DNA of 64,000 nucleotides. Source: an uncultured Aquimarina sp. GTDB taxonomy: Bacteria > Bacteroidota > Bacteroidia > Flavobacteriales > Flavobacteriaceae. A model generated the notes under the pieces. The model made no database searches. It had not been told where the DNA came from and was given only the letters and a program-made list of their open reading frames with translations. Each line of letters begins with the position of its first letter. The stretch's first letter is position 1. This document shows positions 1 through 8,574 of this stretch, piece by piece. The position numbers and the translations under genes were made by a program. The stretch spans positions 1 to 64,000 of the forward strand of contig CANMLG010000005.1 of NCBI GenBank assembly GCA_947498765.1, written 5' to 3'.

Positions 1-2
1 AT

Positions 3-626
3 AATTTATTGATTCAACCTAAAAGGAGTTATCATGTAACTACGGACTCACATCATAGATTTAGAAAGCACAAAAATCAAATAAAAGATATTGAATTTAT
101 TAGACCAGAACAGGTATGGGTAAGTGATATTACTTATGTAGGAAATAGAGAAAATCCTTGTTATCTAGCTTTGGTTACAGATGCATATTCTAAAAAAATA
201 ATGGGATATGATGTATCCAATAGTTTAAATGTAAATGGATCACTAAGAGCTTTAGAAATGGCTATTTCTAGAAGGGTATATAAAAACGAACCTATTATAC
301 ATCATTCAGACAGGGGCTTACAATATTGTTCAAACGAATATCAAAAATTACTTAAAAACAATGGTATTTGTACAAGTATGACAGAGAAATATGACCCTTA
401 TGAAAATGCTATAGCTGAACGAATAAATGGTATACTTAAACAAGAATTTGCGATCGATAAATATGACACGGCAATAGAAATCAAAAGAGAATTAATTAAA
501 AATACTATTGAAGTTTACAATGAAATTAGACCACATTTATCCAATTCAATGCTGACACCTAATCAAATGCATCAACAAAAGAAGTTAACTAGAAAAAGCT
601 ATAAAAAAAGTAAGGTAGCAACTTAA
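3..626 (+). CDS. IS3-family transposase OrfB, 5'-truncated by window edge
   Basis: This is the integrase-like catalytic subunit of an IS3-family transposase, which carries out strand transfer. The reading frame is open to the left edge, so the true start is outside the window; a TTG at 9 is only an in-frame codon. Counting from that TTG, the DDE triad is visible: D40 (VSDITYV), D101 (HHSDRGLQY) and E137 (ENAIAERING), with the classic 35-residue spacing between the second Asp and the Glu. The C-terminal motif RPHLSNSMLTPNQMH is typical of the IS150/IS3 branch. OrfA and the programmed frameshift are not visible. Confidence 0.93.
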   Translation, partial: NLLIQPKRSYHVTTDSHHRFRKHKNQIKDIEFIRPEQVWVSDITYVGNRENPCYLALVTDAYSKKIMGYDVSNSLNVNGSLRALEMAISRRVYKNEPIIHHSDRGLQYCSNEYQKLLKNNGICTSMTEKYDPYENAIAERINGILKQEFAIDKYDTAIEIKRELIKNTIEVYNEIRPHLSNSMLTPNQMHQQKKLTRKSYKKSKVAT

Positions 627-642
627 AATTACTACCTTACTT
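608..642 (+). terminator. Stem-loop over the transposase stop codon
   Basis: Perfect 11-bp inverted repeat AAGTAAGGTAG / CTACCTTACTT with the transposase stop codon in the 13-nt loop. The T-tract after it is weak, so termination efficiency is uncertain. Confidence 0.5.
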
Positions 643-693
643 GTATATTAATCTTTGTAACGATTATTCAGGACGTCACAATTTATATTACGT

Positions 694-1260
694 TTAGTAA
701 TCTCCTAACATTCCTTCTTTTAAATTTTCACTAGCAGGATCTTCTCCTAACCATATTTTAAATAAAGCAAATTTAAAATCTTGTCCTTCTACAACTCCAA
801 GTTCTTTAGAGTTCATATAACAAACAACTCCTTTATCTTTTATGTAAACAAGCTCTAATAAATCTCCTTTTTTAATTGGTTTAGCATAATACTCTCTAAT
901 TTTTGCTATTCGATCTTTCAATGGACCTGTCTTTCCACTAGTCGCTTTCACAAAACCTTCTTCAATAGCACTCAACATAGTTTCGCGCTTAATTAATTTT
1001 GAAGTAATTTTGATTCGAATAGCCATAGTTTCATCATCGTAAGCAATAGCTATAGGATCACTGCTTTTTTCTTGTAAATAAAGTCCTCCAGAATATAGTT
1101 CTATAAAAAGCATTGAACGCACTCCTGCTCCATTCATTTTCAAAGTAGTACCTTCATAGTCTACTTCGTATTCCATAACTGTCCTTCCGACAGGAATTTG
1201 CGCAAATACAGTCGTTACAATCGAACACACAAATGCTAAAGTAAAAATTAATTGTTTCAT
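694..1260 (-). CDS. Secreted chalcone isomerase-like protein (copy 2)
   Basis: This 188-aa protein has an N-terminal signal peptide (about residues 1-20, ending VFAQ). The rest matches the bacterial chalcone isomerase-like fold (Chalcone_3 type): MNGAGVRSMLFIELYSGGLYL near residue 43 and KFALFKIWLGEDPASENLKEGMLG at the C-terminus. True chalcone isomerases cyclise flavonoids; the bacterial family has no established substrate, so the enzymatic role is unknown. It lies 48 bp after a paralogue with the same motifs. A -7 box TATCTTTG (minus strand, 1294-1301) in the gap could give it its own promoter. Its 3' end abuts the IS3 element. Confidence 0.8.
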   Translation of the reverse strand: MKQLIFTLAFVCSIVTTVFAQIPVGRTVMEYEVDYEGTTLKMNGAGVRSMLFIELYSGGLYLQEKSSDPIAIAYDDETMAIRIKITSKLIKRETMLSAIEEGFVKATSGKTGPLKDRIAKIREYYAKPIKKGDLLELVYIKDKGVVCYMNSKELGVVEGQDFKFALFKIWLGEDPASENLKEGMLGDY

Positions 1261-1308
1261 ATTTAGGGTTTTAAATTTGGGTATTTAAGCTTGCAAAGAT
1301 AATAAATA

Positions 1309-1872
1309 TTAAATTCCTAACATATCATCTTTTAAATCATCATCAACAGGGTCCTTTGAAAGCCATATATTGAATAATGCCTTTTTAAATTCAAGTCCTT
1401 CTATTGTTCCTAATAATTTTCCGTTTTTATATAACTCACTCCCTTTTTCGGTAGTGTAAATAATATCATAACGATCACTTACACTAATTTCCTCATAAAG
1501 AAATGAAATAAATTTATCTATCTTAGTTTGAAGTTTTTTTATTGTAGCCTCATCATTTGTATTTTCAAAACCATCTCTAAAAGCTCCTATCATTTTCTTT
1601 TTAGAAAGTAATCCAGACAAAATTACCAAATGCATTGCCATTGGCTTATCTGCTTCCAAGATATAATTTGCATTGGTATTCTTTTTTTCCAAAAACAAAC
1701 CAGCCGCATACAAATCAAACCACAATTTCTCTCGTAACCCAGCCCCGTTTAATATTAACTCATGTGATTCATAAGTTTTATTATTGGGCAATGTTGCATC
1801 ACCTATTACCGTTTGCGCTAGTGTTGAATTCAACATCATTAAAGCAACTAATCCTAGTAATACTTTCTTCAT
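1309..1872 (-). CDS. Secreted chalcone isomerase-like protein (copy 1)
   Basis: This 187-aa protein has a signal peptide (MKKVLLGLVALMMLNSTLAQ) followed by a chalcone isomerase-like domain: LNGAGLREKLWFDLYAAGLFL near residues 41-61 and FKKALFNIWLSKDPVDDDLK near the end. It starts 6 bp after the stop of the YihY-family gene, so it is probably co-transcribed with nadC and yihY. The downstream paralogue shares the same motif order, which points to an old tandem duplication. Periplasmic location is inferred from the signal peptide; the ligand is unknown. Confidence 0.8.
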   Translation of the reverse strand: MKKVLLGLVALMMLNSTLAQTVIGDATLPNNKTYESHELILNGAGLREKLWFDLYAAGLFLEKKNTNANYILEADKPMAMHLVILSGLLSKKKMIGAFRDGFENTNDEATIKKLQTKIDKFISFLYEEISVSDRYDIIYTTEKGSELYKNGKLLGTIEGLEFKKALFNIWLSKDPVDDDLKDDMLGI

Positions 1873-1878
1873 AATTTC

Positions 1879-2808
1879 TTAATTATTATTATTAACTGTT
1901 TGCATTTTTAAATTTCTTAAACTAGCATTAAGCTCATATCCTAACAAAACTAAATTTGCATTAATCCAAATATAAAACATCAAAATTAATAAGGCACCAA
2001 TTGAGCCATATAACTCGTTATAACGAGAAAAATTATCGATATAAAATCCGAATAAATATGTAGTCACAATTATCAAAACCGTTGTTAACACTGCTCCAGG
2101 TGAAAAAAAACGAGTAATCTTCCCTTCTTTTGTTCCAAAATAAAATAATGTTGCCATAGTTGTAAAAATCATTAAAATGAAAATTCCTACTCTTCCAAAT
2201 TTTAACCAGAATATAGTATCACCTATTAAGAATTGCTCATAAGCCGTAACTAAATATGTGAAATATAAAATGATATACACCGTAGATATCAAGAACAATG
2301 CCACAATTATTGCCACCCAAAATGCTACTCCATATTGTTTTAAAAAATTACGACTTATTGTAGTATGAAATGAATTTTGAAATCCAGAAAAAACAGCATT
2401 AATTCCATTAGTCATAAATACCATTGAAAGCACAAAAGTTGAAGATAACAAACCTGGTCTTGGCTTATTTGCTATATCATTAATTATACTATCAAAAAAA
2501 TCTGATGTACGAGGTGGCAATAAACTATTTATAAAAACTATAAACTCCTCTTGAAATCCATCAATTGGTATTACAGAAATTAAATTCAGCAAAAACAACA
2601 AAAAAGGAAAAATAGCTGTAAAAACGCTAAATGATATAGCGGAAGCTCGAGTACTAAATGCCCCTTCTATTATTCCATTTAAATACATTTTTACCAAATC
2701 ATAAATTGAAAGCCCTTCAAAACCTGGTATTACGATTTTTTTAAGCACTTTTGTCAAAAAAAGCACTCCTGGTATTTTTAATATTGTTTTTGTTAATTTA
2801 ATTGACAA
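1879..2808 (-). CDS. YihY/virulence factor BrkB family membrane protein
   Basis: This 309-aa integral inner-membrane protein has six predicted hydrophobic segments and the family signature RASAISFSVFTAIFPFLLFL near residues 54-73, plus FYIWINANLVLLGYELNASL at the C-terminus. Members were once called ribonuclease BN (Rbn) in error; the molecular role of the family is still not settled. Its start lies 1 bp after the nadC stop, so translation is probably coupled. Confidence 0.9.
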   Translation of the reverse strand: MSIKLTKTILKIPGVLFLTKVLKKIVIPGFEGLSIYDLVKMYLNGIIEGAFSTRASAISFSVFTAIFPFLLFLLNLISVIPIDGFQEEFIVFINSLLPPRTSDFFDSIINDIANKPRPGLLSSTFVLSMVFMTNGINAVFSGFQNSFHTTISRNFLKQYGVAFWVAIIVALFLISTVYIILYFTYLVTAYEQFLIGDTIFWLKFGRVGIFILMIFTTMATLFYFGTKEGKITRFFSPGAVLTTVLIIVTTYLFGFYIDNFSRYNELYGSIGALLILMFYIWINANLVLLGYELNASLRNLKMQTVNNNN

Positions 2809-2809
2809 A

Positions 2810-3667
2810 TCATACTGCTTTTAAACTTAAATCTAAATTATACACCGAATGCGTTAACGCACCACTACTTATATAATCGACACCACACTCAGCATATTTT
2901 CGAATTGTATTTTCGTCAATACCTCCACTAGACTCCGTTAAACAAGTATCCCCTATTAACCGAACTGCTTCACGCGTATCTTCATAATTAAAGTTATCAA
3001 TTAAAATACGATATACACCATCGGATTTTAAAATTTCTTTAATTTCATTTAAATCACGTGCTTCAACAATTATTTTCAAATCACGTTCAGTTTCTTTTAA
3101 GTACTTTTTTGTTTGATCAATTGCCTGAGTAATACCACCTGCAAAATCAATATGGTTATCCTTAAGCATAATCATATCATATAATGCAAAACGGTGATTT
3201 TCACCCCCACCAATGGTTACTGCCCATTTTTCTAACGCCCGTATCCCTGGAGTGGTTTTTCTGGTATCTAAAATTTTAGTATTCGTTCCTTTTAACAAAT
3301 CTACAAAAAACTTGGTCTTTGTTGCAATAGCACTCATACGCTGCATAGCATTTAACACCAAGCGCTCTGCTTTTAAAATAGACAATGAACTACCCGAAAT
3401 ATAAAAAGCAATATCACCATATTTAACAGGGCTTCCGTCGGGAATCAACACTTCAATATCTAGATCAGGATCTACATAGGCACACACTAGTTTTGCAAAC
3501 TCCACTCCTGCTAAAATTCCTTCGTCTTTCACCAATAGTTTTGCCTTCCCTTGAGTGTCTTTTGGTATACATGCTAATGAACTATGATCTCCATCACCAA
3601 CGTCTTCACGAATGGCATTAGCAATGATTAATTCTATTTCATGGTTAAATTGCTCCTTACTTATCAT
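2810..3667 (-). CDS. nadC: Nicotinate-nucleotide pyrophosphorylase (carboxylating)
   Basis: This cytoplasmic enzyme of de novo NAD synthesis converts quinolinate and PRPP to nicotinate mononucleotide, CO2 and pyrophosphate. The 285-aa length is normal. Visible family motifs are ILDTRKTTPGIRALEKWAV (about 132-150), GGGENHRFALYDMIMLKDNH (about 153-172), IIVEARDL and the C-terminal ESSGGI...YAECGVDYISSGALTHS. It is the first gene of a minus-strand unit with yihY and the chalcone-isomerase-like pair, and is divergent from rlmH across 49 bp. No nadA or nadB is in the window. Confidence 0.97.
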   Translation of the reverse strand: MISKEQFNHEIELIIANAIREDVGDGDHSSLACIPKDTQGKAKLLVKDEGILAGVEFAKLVCAYVDPDLDIEVLIPDGSPVKYGDIAFYISGSSLSILKAERLVLNAMQRMSAIATKTKFFVDLLKGTNTKILDTRKTTPGIRALEKWAVTIGGGENHRFALYDMIMLKDNHIDFAGGITQAIDQTKKYLKETERDLKIIVEARDLNEIKEILKSDGVYRILIDNFNYEDTREAVRLIGDTCLTESSGGIDENTIRKYAECGVDYISSGALTHSVYNLDLSLKAV

Positions 3668-3716
3668 TTGGTATCGTTATTTTTGCTAATGTACAAAGTA
3701 ATCTGAATTTGTTTCA

Positions 3717-4190
3717 ATGACAATTACATTATTAGCTATTGGAAAAACCGACAATCCTCAATTAATCCAATTAATTGAAGACTATAAAAAACGCCTCAGT
3801 TTTTATATAAAGTTCAATTTTGAAATCATTCCCGATTTAAAAAAAGTTAAAAACTTGAGCGAAACTCAACAAAAAGAAAAGGAAGGTGAACTTATTTTAA
3901 AAAAAATAAACACATCTGATACACTTATCCTGCTGGACGAAAATGGTAAACAATTCAATTCAGTGGATTTTTCCAATTACCTTCAAAAACACATGAATAG
4001 TGGCATCAAAAATTTATTTTTTGTTATAGGCGGCCCTTATGGATTTAGCGAGACTATCTACAAAAGAGCCAATGGAAAAATTTCTCTTTCAAAAATGACT
4101 TTTTCGCATCAAATGGTACGCTTGTTTATAATTGAACAATTATACCGCGGTTTTACTATTTTAAAAAATGAACCCTATCACCACAGGTAA
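3717..4190 (+). CDS. rlmH: 23S rRNA (pseudouridine1915-N3)-methyltransferase
   Basis: RlmH is a SPOUT-class enzyme that methylates pseudouridine 1915 in helix 69 of 23S rRNA on assembled 70S ribosomes. The 157-aa protein shows the SAM-binding knot FVIGGPYGFS (about residues 102-111) and the conserved C-terminus SHQMVRLFIIEQLYRGF..NEPYHHR. A Bacteroidota -7 box TATTTTTG at 3678-3685 sits 31 bp upstream of the ATG. The next gene starts 20 bp downstream. Confidence 0.97.
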   Translation: MTITLLAIGKTDNPQLIQLIEDYKKRLSFYIKFNFEIIPDLKKVKNLSETQQKEKEGELILKKINTSDTLILLDENGKQFNSVDFSNYLQKHMNSGIKNLFFVIGGPYGFSETIYKRANGKISLSKMTFSHQMVRLFIIEQLYRGFTILKNEPYHHR

Positions 4191-4210
4191 CCCTTTTAAT
4201 TCGACTCAAA

Positions 4211-4801
4211 ATGCTTCAAGAAAAACTAAAAAATCACCAAATCATTCTTGCCTCTGGATCTCCCAGACGACAACAATTTTTAAAAGACCTCGAAATTGGT
4301 TTTGAGATCCAACTACAACCTGTTGACGAAGTTTATCCAGATCATTTAAAAGCTGAAGAAATTACCAATTATTTATCCGAACTAAAAGCCGCTGCTTTTA
4401 AACAACGCTTACAGCATAACGATATTTTAATTACTAGCGACACTATTGTTTGGCACAATCACCATGCACTTGGTAAGCCACAATCCGAAGAACACGCTAA
4501 ACTAATGATAGCCAGCTTAAGTAATGACTGGCATGATGTTATTTCCTCTGTTAGCTTTACCACCAAAAACAAACAAATAACCAAACATTTCACCACTAAA
4601 GTTCATTTTAAAGAACTAACTATTGAAGAAATTGACTATTATGTTACCAAATACAATCCTATTGACAAAGCCGGCGCTTATGGCATTCAAGAATGGATAG
4701 GACTTATTGGTATCGATAAAATTAAAGGCAGTTATTTTAATGTAGTTGGACTACCTACACATATTGTTTACGAAACGTTAATTACTTTGACAAAACCTTA
4801 A
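4211..4801 (+). CDS. maf: Maf-family nucleoside triphosphate pyrophosphatase
   Basis: Maf/YhdE proteins hydrolyse dTTP, UTP or modified NTPs to monophosphates and have been linked to division arrest. The 196-aa protein has the signature LASGSPRR (residues 13-20), the ITSDTIV catalytic-Asp region, the ALGKPQSEEHA motif and the C-terminal DKAGAYGIQEW..GSYFNVVGLPTHIV block, so it appears intact. It probably shares a transcript with rlmH (20-bp gap). Whether it prefers dTTP/UTP or modified nucleotides cannot be read from sequence alone. Confidence 0.95.
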   Translation: MLQEKLKNHQIILASGSPRRQQFLKDLEIGFEIQLQPVDEVYPDHLKAEEITNYLSELKAAAFKQRLQHNDILITSDTIVWHNHHALGKPQSEEHAKLMIASLSNDWHDVISSVSFTTKNKQITKHFTTKVHFKELTIEEIDYYVTKYNPIDKAGAYGIQEWIGLIGIDKIKGSYFNVVGLPTHIVYETLITLTKP

Positions 4802-4856
4802 ACTAGTCGTAATTTACATATACCAATTCTAAAGTCCAACACCTGACTATATACTC

Positions 4857-5741
4857 ATGAAAAAAATACTTAACCATATTGCTTTGAGTTTTTTACTAAG
4901 TATTAACTTATTAAGTTGTCAGGAAACTACTAAAAACAAACCAAAGCTAATTGAATTAAATACCGATTTTAAAAATTATTGGTATCAAGGAAAAGCTGAA
5001 ATATCAACCTACCAATTATCACAAAACAGGTATGGTGAATTGCGTAACGGAACTGCCACACTTATTTATGTAACTGAAGATTTTTTACCAAAAAAACAAG
5101 TAAAAGCCGACAATACATCCCCCAACAATATTCCCGTATTAAAACTTAATAGCGTTAAAAAATTTACTACAGGTGTATACCCTTACAGCATTATGCAAAG
5201 TTCTTTTTTCCCCTTAAAGGGAGAAAAAAAGCATGCACTTAAAACTACCGCTAGCATTCAAGAATGGTGTGGTCAAACTTTTATGCAACTTAACAACAAA
5301 AAGAATTTTGAAATAGATATCAAATCATACTTTGCTTCGGAGGGAGACCAAAAACTATCATTACAAAAAAACATTCTTGAAAACGAATTATGGAATCTAA
5401 TCCGAATGCATGGCGACAAACATTTACCTGAGGGTGAAATAAATTGCATTCCTTCGTTTGAATTTTTAAGACTAAAACACAAAAAAGCACAAAGCTACAA
5501 AGCCACAGCTTCTCTCAAAAAAGAAGACTCCCTAAACATATTCACTTTAACATACCCCGAATTAAAACGCACATTAAAAATCTCATTTCAACACCTGTTT
5601 CCATACATAATTGAAAATTGGAGTGAAGAAATCACACCTCACCAACCAACAATAGCCAAACGAATTACAACAAAATTATTACCTTACTGGAATCAAAATT
5701 CTAATAAATTCACCCACTTAAGATCAGAACTTGGATTATAA
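4857..5741 (+). CDS. Conserved flavobacterial lipoprotein
   Basis: This 294-aa protein has a lipoprotein signal peptide; the lipobox LLSC puts the acylated Cys at about residue 21 (SINLLSCQETT). I do not recognise a named domain. Tryptophan-bearing segments such as FKNYWYQGKAEISTYQLSQ and IQEWCGQTFMQLN stand out. It sits between maf and a DCC-family gene, whose TTG start overlaps its last codons, so the three are likely co-transcribed. Envelope location is inferred; the function is unknown. Confidence 0.8.
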   Translation: MKKILNHIALSFLLSINLLSCQETTKNKPKLIELNTDFKNYWYQGKAEISTYQLSQNRYGELRNGTATLIYVTEDFLPKKQVKADNTSPNNIPVLKLNSVKKFTTGVYPYSIMQSSFFPLKGEKKHALKTTASIQEWCGQTFMQLNNKKNFEIDIKSYFASEGDQKLSLQKNILENELWNLIRMHGDKHLPEGEINCIPSFEFLRLKHKKAQSYKATASLKKEDSLNIFTLTYPELKRTLKISFQHLFPYIIENWSEEITPHQPTIAKRITTKLLPYWNQNSNKFTHLRSELGL

Positions 5742-6156
5742 TAGCCTCCCCAAAGACACAAAAATTATTCTTTTTGATGGTGTTTGCAACCTTTGCAATG
5801 GCGCTATCCAATTTATGATTAAACATGATAAAAAACGAAAATTTCGTTATGCCTCATTACAAAGTGAATTGGGTAAGGAATTATTAGCCGAGCGAAATAT
5901 TGATCCAAAAATCATAGACTCCATAATTCTTATAGACCCTAAAAAAGCTTATTATTTTAAATCTACTGCTGCATTAGAAATATCAAAAGATCTTTCTGGT
6001 ATTTATTCTCTACTAAGAATATTTCTATTTTTCCCTGAAAAAATGAGAGATCCGATTTATGATTTTATTGCCAAAAACAGGTACAAATGGTTTGGTAAAA
6101 AAGAAAGCTGCCTAATCCCAAATAACGAGATCAAAAGTTTATTCTTAGATTTTTAA
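5731..6156 (+). CDS. DCC-family thiol-disulfide oxidoreductase-like protein (DUF393)
   Basis: This 141-aa protein carries the DxxCxxC signature of the DCC family: ILFDGVCNLCNGAIQFM with C19 and C22. The family has a predicted thioredoxin-like fold and a putative redox role, with no defined substrate. The start chosen is TTG at 5731; it overlaps the preceding lipoprotein gene by 11 bp and leaves the normal distance to the DxxCxxC motif. The C-terminal KNRYKWFGKKESC is also typical of the family. Confidence 0.88.
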   Translation: MDYNSLPKDTKIILFDGVCNLCNGAIQFMIKHDKKRKFRYASLQSELGKELLAERNIDPKIIDSIILIDPKKAYYFKSTAALEISKDLSGIYSLLRIFLFFPEKMRDPIYDFIAKNRYKWFGKKESCLIPNNEIKSLFLDF

Positions 6157-6268
6157 CGGCTTTAACAGTACTTTCATCTAATATTTTCAATTAATAACAT
6201 CAAAACATTCTGACTTACAATTAGTTTTATGAAATTTAAAAGAACTTAAATTTTAAATTAAAATTATT

Positions 6269-7129
6269 ATGCAAGAGAGCATTACCCAAAATGTCACCAA
6301 AACTAGTAGCGATGTTATGAATTCACTAAGCGGGTTATTTAATTCACTTCAAGAAGGCGTTGCACAATATGGTCTTAAAATAGTAGGTGGTATAGTAGCA
6401 CTTATTATTGGACTATGGATTATAAAAGTTATTCTAAAAGCCGTTCGTAAAGCTTTTGATACCAGTAAAATTGATAGCACTTTAAAACCTTTTCTACTTA
6501 CCCTTGTTGGCTTTTTACTAAAAGTACTATTATTTATTTCCATAGCTGGAATTGTAGGGATACCGACTGCTACTTTTGCTGCTTTACTTGCAGCTGTAGG
6601 TTTAGCCATTGGTGGTGCCTTTAACGGATCATTAGGACATATGGCTGCTGGTGTTATGCTTCTTATTTTTAGACCCTTTAAAGTAGGCGACTTAATTGAA
6701 ACCAACGGAAAACTAGGTTTTGTAAAAGAAATTTCGGTGTTTGTTACTATTTTAGAAACTTTTCAAAACAAAACTGAAATTATACCAAATGGATCTATCA
6801 CGGCAGCTGCAATTACTAACCTAACCACAATTGGACATTTACGAGTTGATATGCCTTTTGCTATTCAATACGGAACTGATATTAAAAAAGCAAAAGAAGT
6901 AGTTATGAATGTACTTAAAGCAGATAACAAAGTTATGAATGATCCTGCTCCTAGAGTAGCTGTAAATAATTTAGGCCCTAACGGCGTTGAATTATTAGCA
7001 CTACCTTACTCTACATCTGAAGATTATTGGGATGTATATTGGGATACACGACAAAAAATTGTAGAAGCATTAGGCGAAGCTAATTACGACGCCCCACTCC
7101 CACAACGTATTGTTACTATGAAAAGTTAA
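6269..7129 (+). CDS. mscS: MscS-type small-conductance mechanosensitive channel
   Basis: This 286-aa inner-membrane channel releases solutes upon hypo-osmotic shock. The order is an amphipathic N-terminus (about 1-35), three transmembrane helices (about 37-60, 70-92, 97-130), the Gly/Ala-rich pore helix AALLAAVGLAIGGAF with the following GSLGHMAAGVMLLIFRPFKVGD, then the beta domain (ISVFVTILETFQNKTEIIPNG) and the C-terminal alpha/beta vestibule. The length equals that of E. coli MscS. A strong hairpin terminator follows. Confidence 0.95.
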   Translation: MQESITQNVTKTSSDVMNSLSGLFNSLQEGVAQYGLKIVGGIVALIIGLWIIKVILKAVRKAFDTSKIDSTLKPFLLTLVGFLLKVLLFISIAGIVGIPTATFAALLAAVGLAIGGAFNGSLGHMAAGVMLLIFRPFKVGDLIETNGKLGFVKEISVFVTILETFQNKTEIIPNGSITAAAITNLTTIGHLRVDMPFAIQYGTDIKKAKEVVMNVLKADNKVMNDPAPRVAVNNLGPNGVELLALPYSTSEDYWDVYWDTRQKIVEALGEANYDAPLPQRIVTMKS

Positions 7130-7151
7130 ATACTTTTTCAACACACATAAA

Positions 7152-7194
7152 CAACAAAAAGCCTCTATTTTACTAAAATAGAGGCTTTTTGTTG
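7152..7194. terminator. Strong bidirectional terminator
   Basis: Perfect 20-bp arms (7152-7171 and 7175-7194) with a 3-nt loop; A-tracts on the left arm and T-tracts on the right give a U-run in both directions. It separates the convergent mscS and DUF6495-like genes. Confidence 0.93.
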
Positions 7195-7241
7195 ATAAAA
7201 TATTTACAGGTCACACACTCCAACCTACAGACACAATAGTA

Positions 7242-7727
7242 CTACGAATCCTTTTTGTTATCCAATAATTTTGCAAAATAACTATATAAATCACCTTTGG
7301 TAATATTAGCTCCTTGCTCAATAATTTTAAATTTATCTATATTTTTATCTTCCGTATAATCCTTTGCAGCGTTAAAAAACGCCACACTATCATCCATCAA
7401 GTTTTGCTGTAGCCATTTATAACCTTCATCTGTTAACAAATTAATAGCCTTATTTTTCACTTTAATAGCTATTAAATGCATTTTTTCCTCCGTAAGGAAA
7501 AATAAATGAATTTGATCTTTTGAAAAATGTTCTAAAAATTCAACTTTATTCAAAACACCTTCCCAAATCATATCACTAAAAATATCAATTTCTTCTTCAG
7601 CAACTTCTGGTTTATTTATTTTTATATCAGCCCATTCATCGGCTGTAATAGATTGTGTTGCTAAAAAGTTAATAAACTCTTGATGCAAAGCCTCTAATTG
7701 TTCTTTAGATAAACGAGTATATTTCAT
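7242..7727 (-). CDS. Conserved flavobacterial protein, probably DUF6495 family
   Basis: This 161-aa cytoplasmic, acidic protein has no signal peptide or membrane segment. It starts MKYTRLSKEQLEALHQEF and has an acidic stretch EVAEEEIDIFSDMIWEGVLN. I believe it matches DUF6495, a family restricted to Bacteroidota, but that rests on recall of the N-terminal motif. It lies just downstream of the rpsF-rpsR-rplI operon beyond that operon's terminator. Function unknown. Confidence 0.75.
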   Translation of the reverse strand: MKYTRLSKEQLEALHQEFINFLATQSITADEWADIKINKPEVAEEEIDIFSDMIWEGVLNKVEFLEHFSKDQIHLFFLTEEKMHLIAIKVKNKAINLLTDEGYKWLQQNLMDDSVAFFNAAKDYTEDKNIDKFKIIEQGANITKGDLYSYFAKLLDNKKDS

Positions 7728-7760
7728 TTTACTTGTTTTTCGGTATTTTGGTTAATATAA

Positions 7761-7795
7761 AAAAAGGCCGTCTTTTACAAGACAGCCCTTTTTAT
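7761..7795 (-). terminator. Terminator of the rpsF-rpsR-rplI operon
   Basis: Imperfect hairpin (AAAAAGGCCGTCTT / AAGACAGCCCTTTTT with two mismatches) just after rplI. On the minus strand it is followed by a run of U, as expected for an intrinsic terminator. Confidence 0.85.
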
Positions 7796-7810
7796 TATTG
7801 TATCAAATAC

Positions 7811-8263
7811 TTATGCTTTCTCAGCAACAACTTCAAAAGCAGCATTTGCAATTACGTTACGGTGAAAACGCACAGGAGCTTCATAAGATCCTAAACGCTT
7901 AATTGCTCCACCAGGAACGCTAATAAATTTCTTTTCAATAGAAATTCCTTCTTTGGCTAAAGCTTCTGCCACATCTGCATTAGTAATAGATCCAAATAAT
8001 TTACCAGCATTACCTGATTTTGAAGAAATTTTAATTTCAAGACCAGTAAGCTTATTGGCTAATGCTTGTGCATCATCTACTAACTTTTGCTCTTTAAATG
8101 CACGTTGCTTTAAATTTTCTGCTAATACTTTTTTAGCAGAAATGGTAGCAAGTACTCCATACCCTTGAGGAATTAAAAAGTTACGACCGTAACCATTTTT
8201 AACTTCTACTATATCGTCTGCGAATCCTAGATTCTCAACGTCTTTTTTTAATATAAGTTCCAT
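7811..8263 (-). CDS. rplI: 50S ribosomal protein L9
   Basis: L9 binds 23S rRNA domain V at the base of the L1 stalk. The 150-aa protein shows the N-terminal signature MELILKKDVENLGFADDIVEVKNGYGRNFLIPQGYG (given here as family landmark, residues 1-36) and the C-terminal domain with GKLFGSITNADVAEAL. Third gene of the S6-S18-L9 operon, 12 bp after rpsR. Confidence 0.98.
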   Translation of the reverse strand: MELILKKDVENLGFADDIVEVKNGYGRNFLIPQGYGVLATISAKKVLAENLKQRAFKEQKLVDDAQALANKLTGLEIKISSKSGNAGKLFGSITNADVAEALAKEGISIEKKFISVPGGAIKRLGSYEAPVRFHRNVIANAAFEVVAEKA

Positions 8264-8275
8264 TGTTTTGGTCGA

Positions 8276-8572
8276 TTATTTCATTAAGTCAGCTACATAT
8301 GGTAATAAAGCTAAATGTCTAGCTCTTTTTACTGCAACACTTACCTTACGTTGGTACTTTAAAGAAGTACCCGTTAAACGTCTTGGTAAAATTTTACCTT
8401 GCTCATTTAAAAAACCTAATAACCAATCTGGATCTTTATAATCAACATACTTGATTCCAGATTTTTGGAAACGACAATACTTTTTTTCTTTATTCGTATC
8501 AATGTTCAATGGAGTAAGATACCTGATCTCTCCATCTTTTTTTCCTTTAGCTTGTTGTTCTATAGATGCCAT
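8276..8572 (-). CDS. rpsR: 30S ribosomal protein S18
   Basis: S18 pairs with S6 on the platform of the 30S subunit. The 98-aa protein has the conserved [20 protein letters not shown] and [16 protein letters not shown] segments followed by the basic tail [13 protein letters not shown]. It lies 2 bp downstream of rpsF and upstream of rplI, the usual Bacteroidota order. The N-terminal extension [19 protein letters not shown] is typical of this phylum. Confidence 0.98.
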   Translation of the reverse strand: MASIEQQAKGKKDGEIRYLTPLNIDTNKEKKYCRFQKSGIKYVDYKDPDWLLGFLNEQGKILPRRLTGTSLKYQRKVSVAVKRARHLALLPYVADLMK

Positions 8573-8574
8573 AA

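Larger units (their letters stand above)
1..678 (+). mobile_element. IS3-family insertion sequence, right-hand part
   Basis: The window opens inside an IS3-type element. What remains is most of the OrfB integrase gene and about 50 bp of 3' non-coding DNA. The likely right terminal repeat ends near 678, where the minus strand reads TGACGTCCTGAATAATCG, consistent with the TGA..TCA-type ends common in IS3 elements. The left end, OrfA and any target duplication lie outside the window, so the right boundary is an inference. The element ends 16 bp from the stop codon of the convergent chalcone-isomerase-like gene. Confidence 0.75.

Noticed and set aside
1635..1874. Plus-strand ORF of 79 codons
   Set aside because: It lies opposite the chalcone-isomerase-like gene, has no family features, and the minus-strand gene has a signal peptide and conserved motifs.
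4857..5741. Lipoprotein after maf as a second Maf protein
   Set aside because: It has a lipobox and none of the Maf motifs; any such label would come from gene order only.
6349..6705. Minus-strand ORF of 118 codons opposite mscS
   Set aside because: Shadow of the MscS coding frame; no motif or start context.
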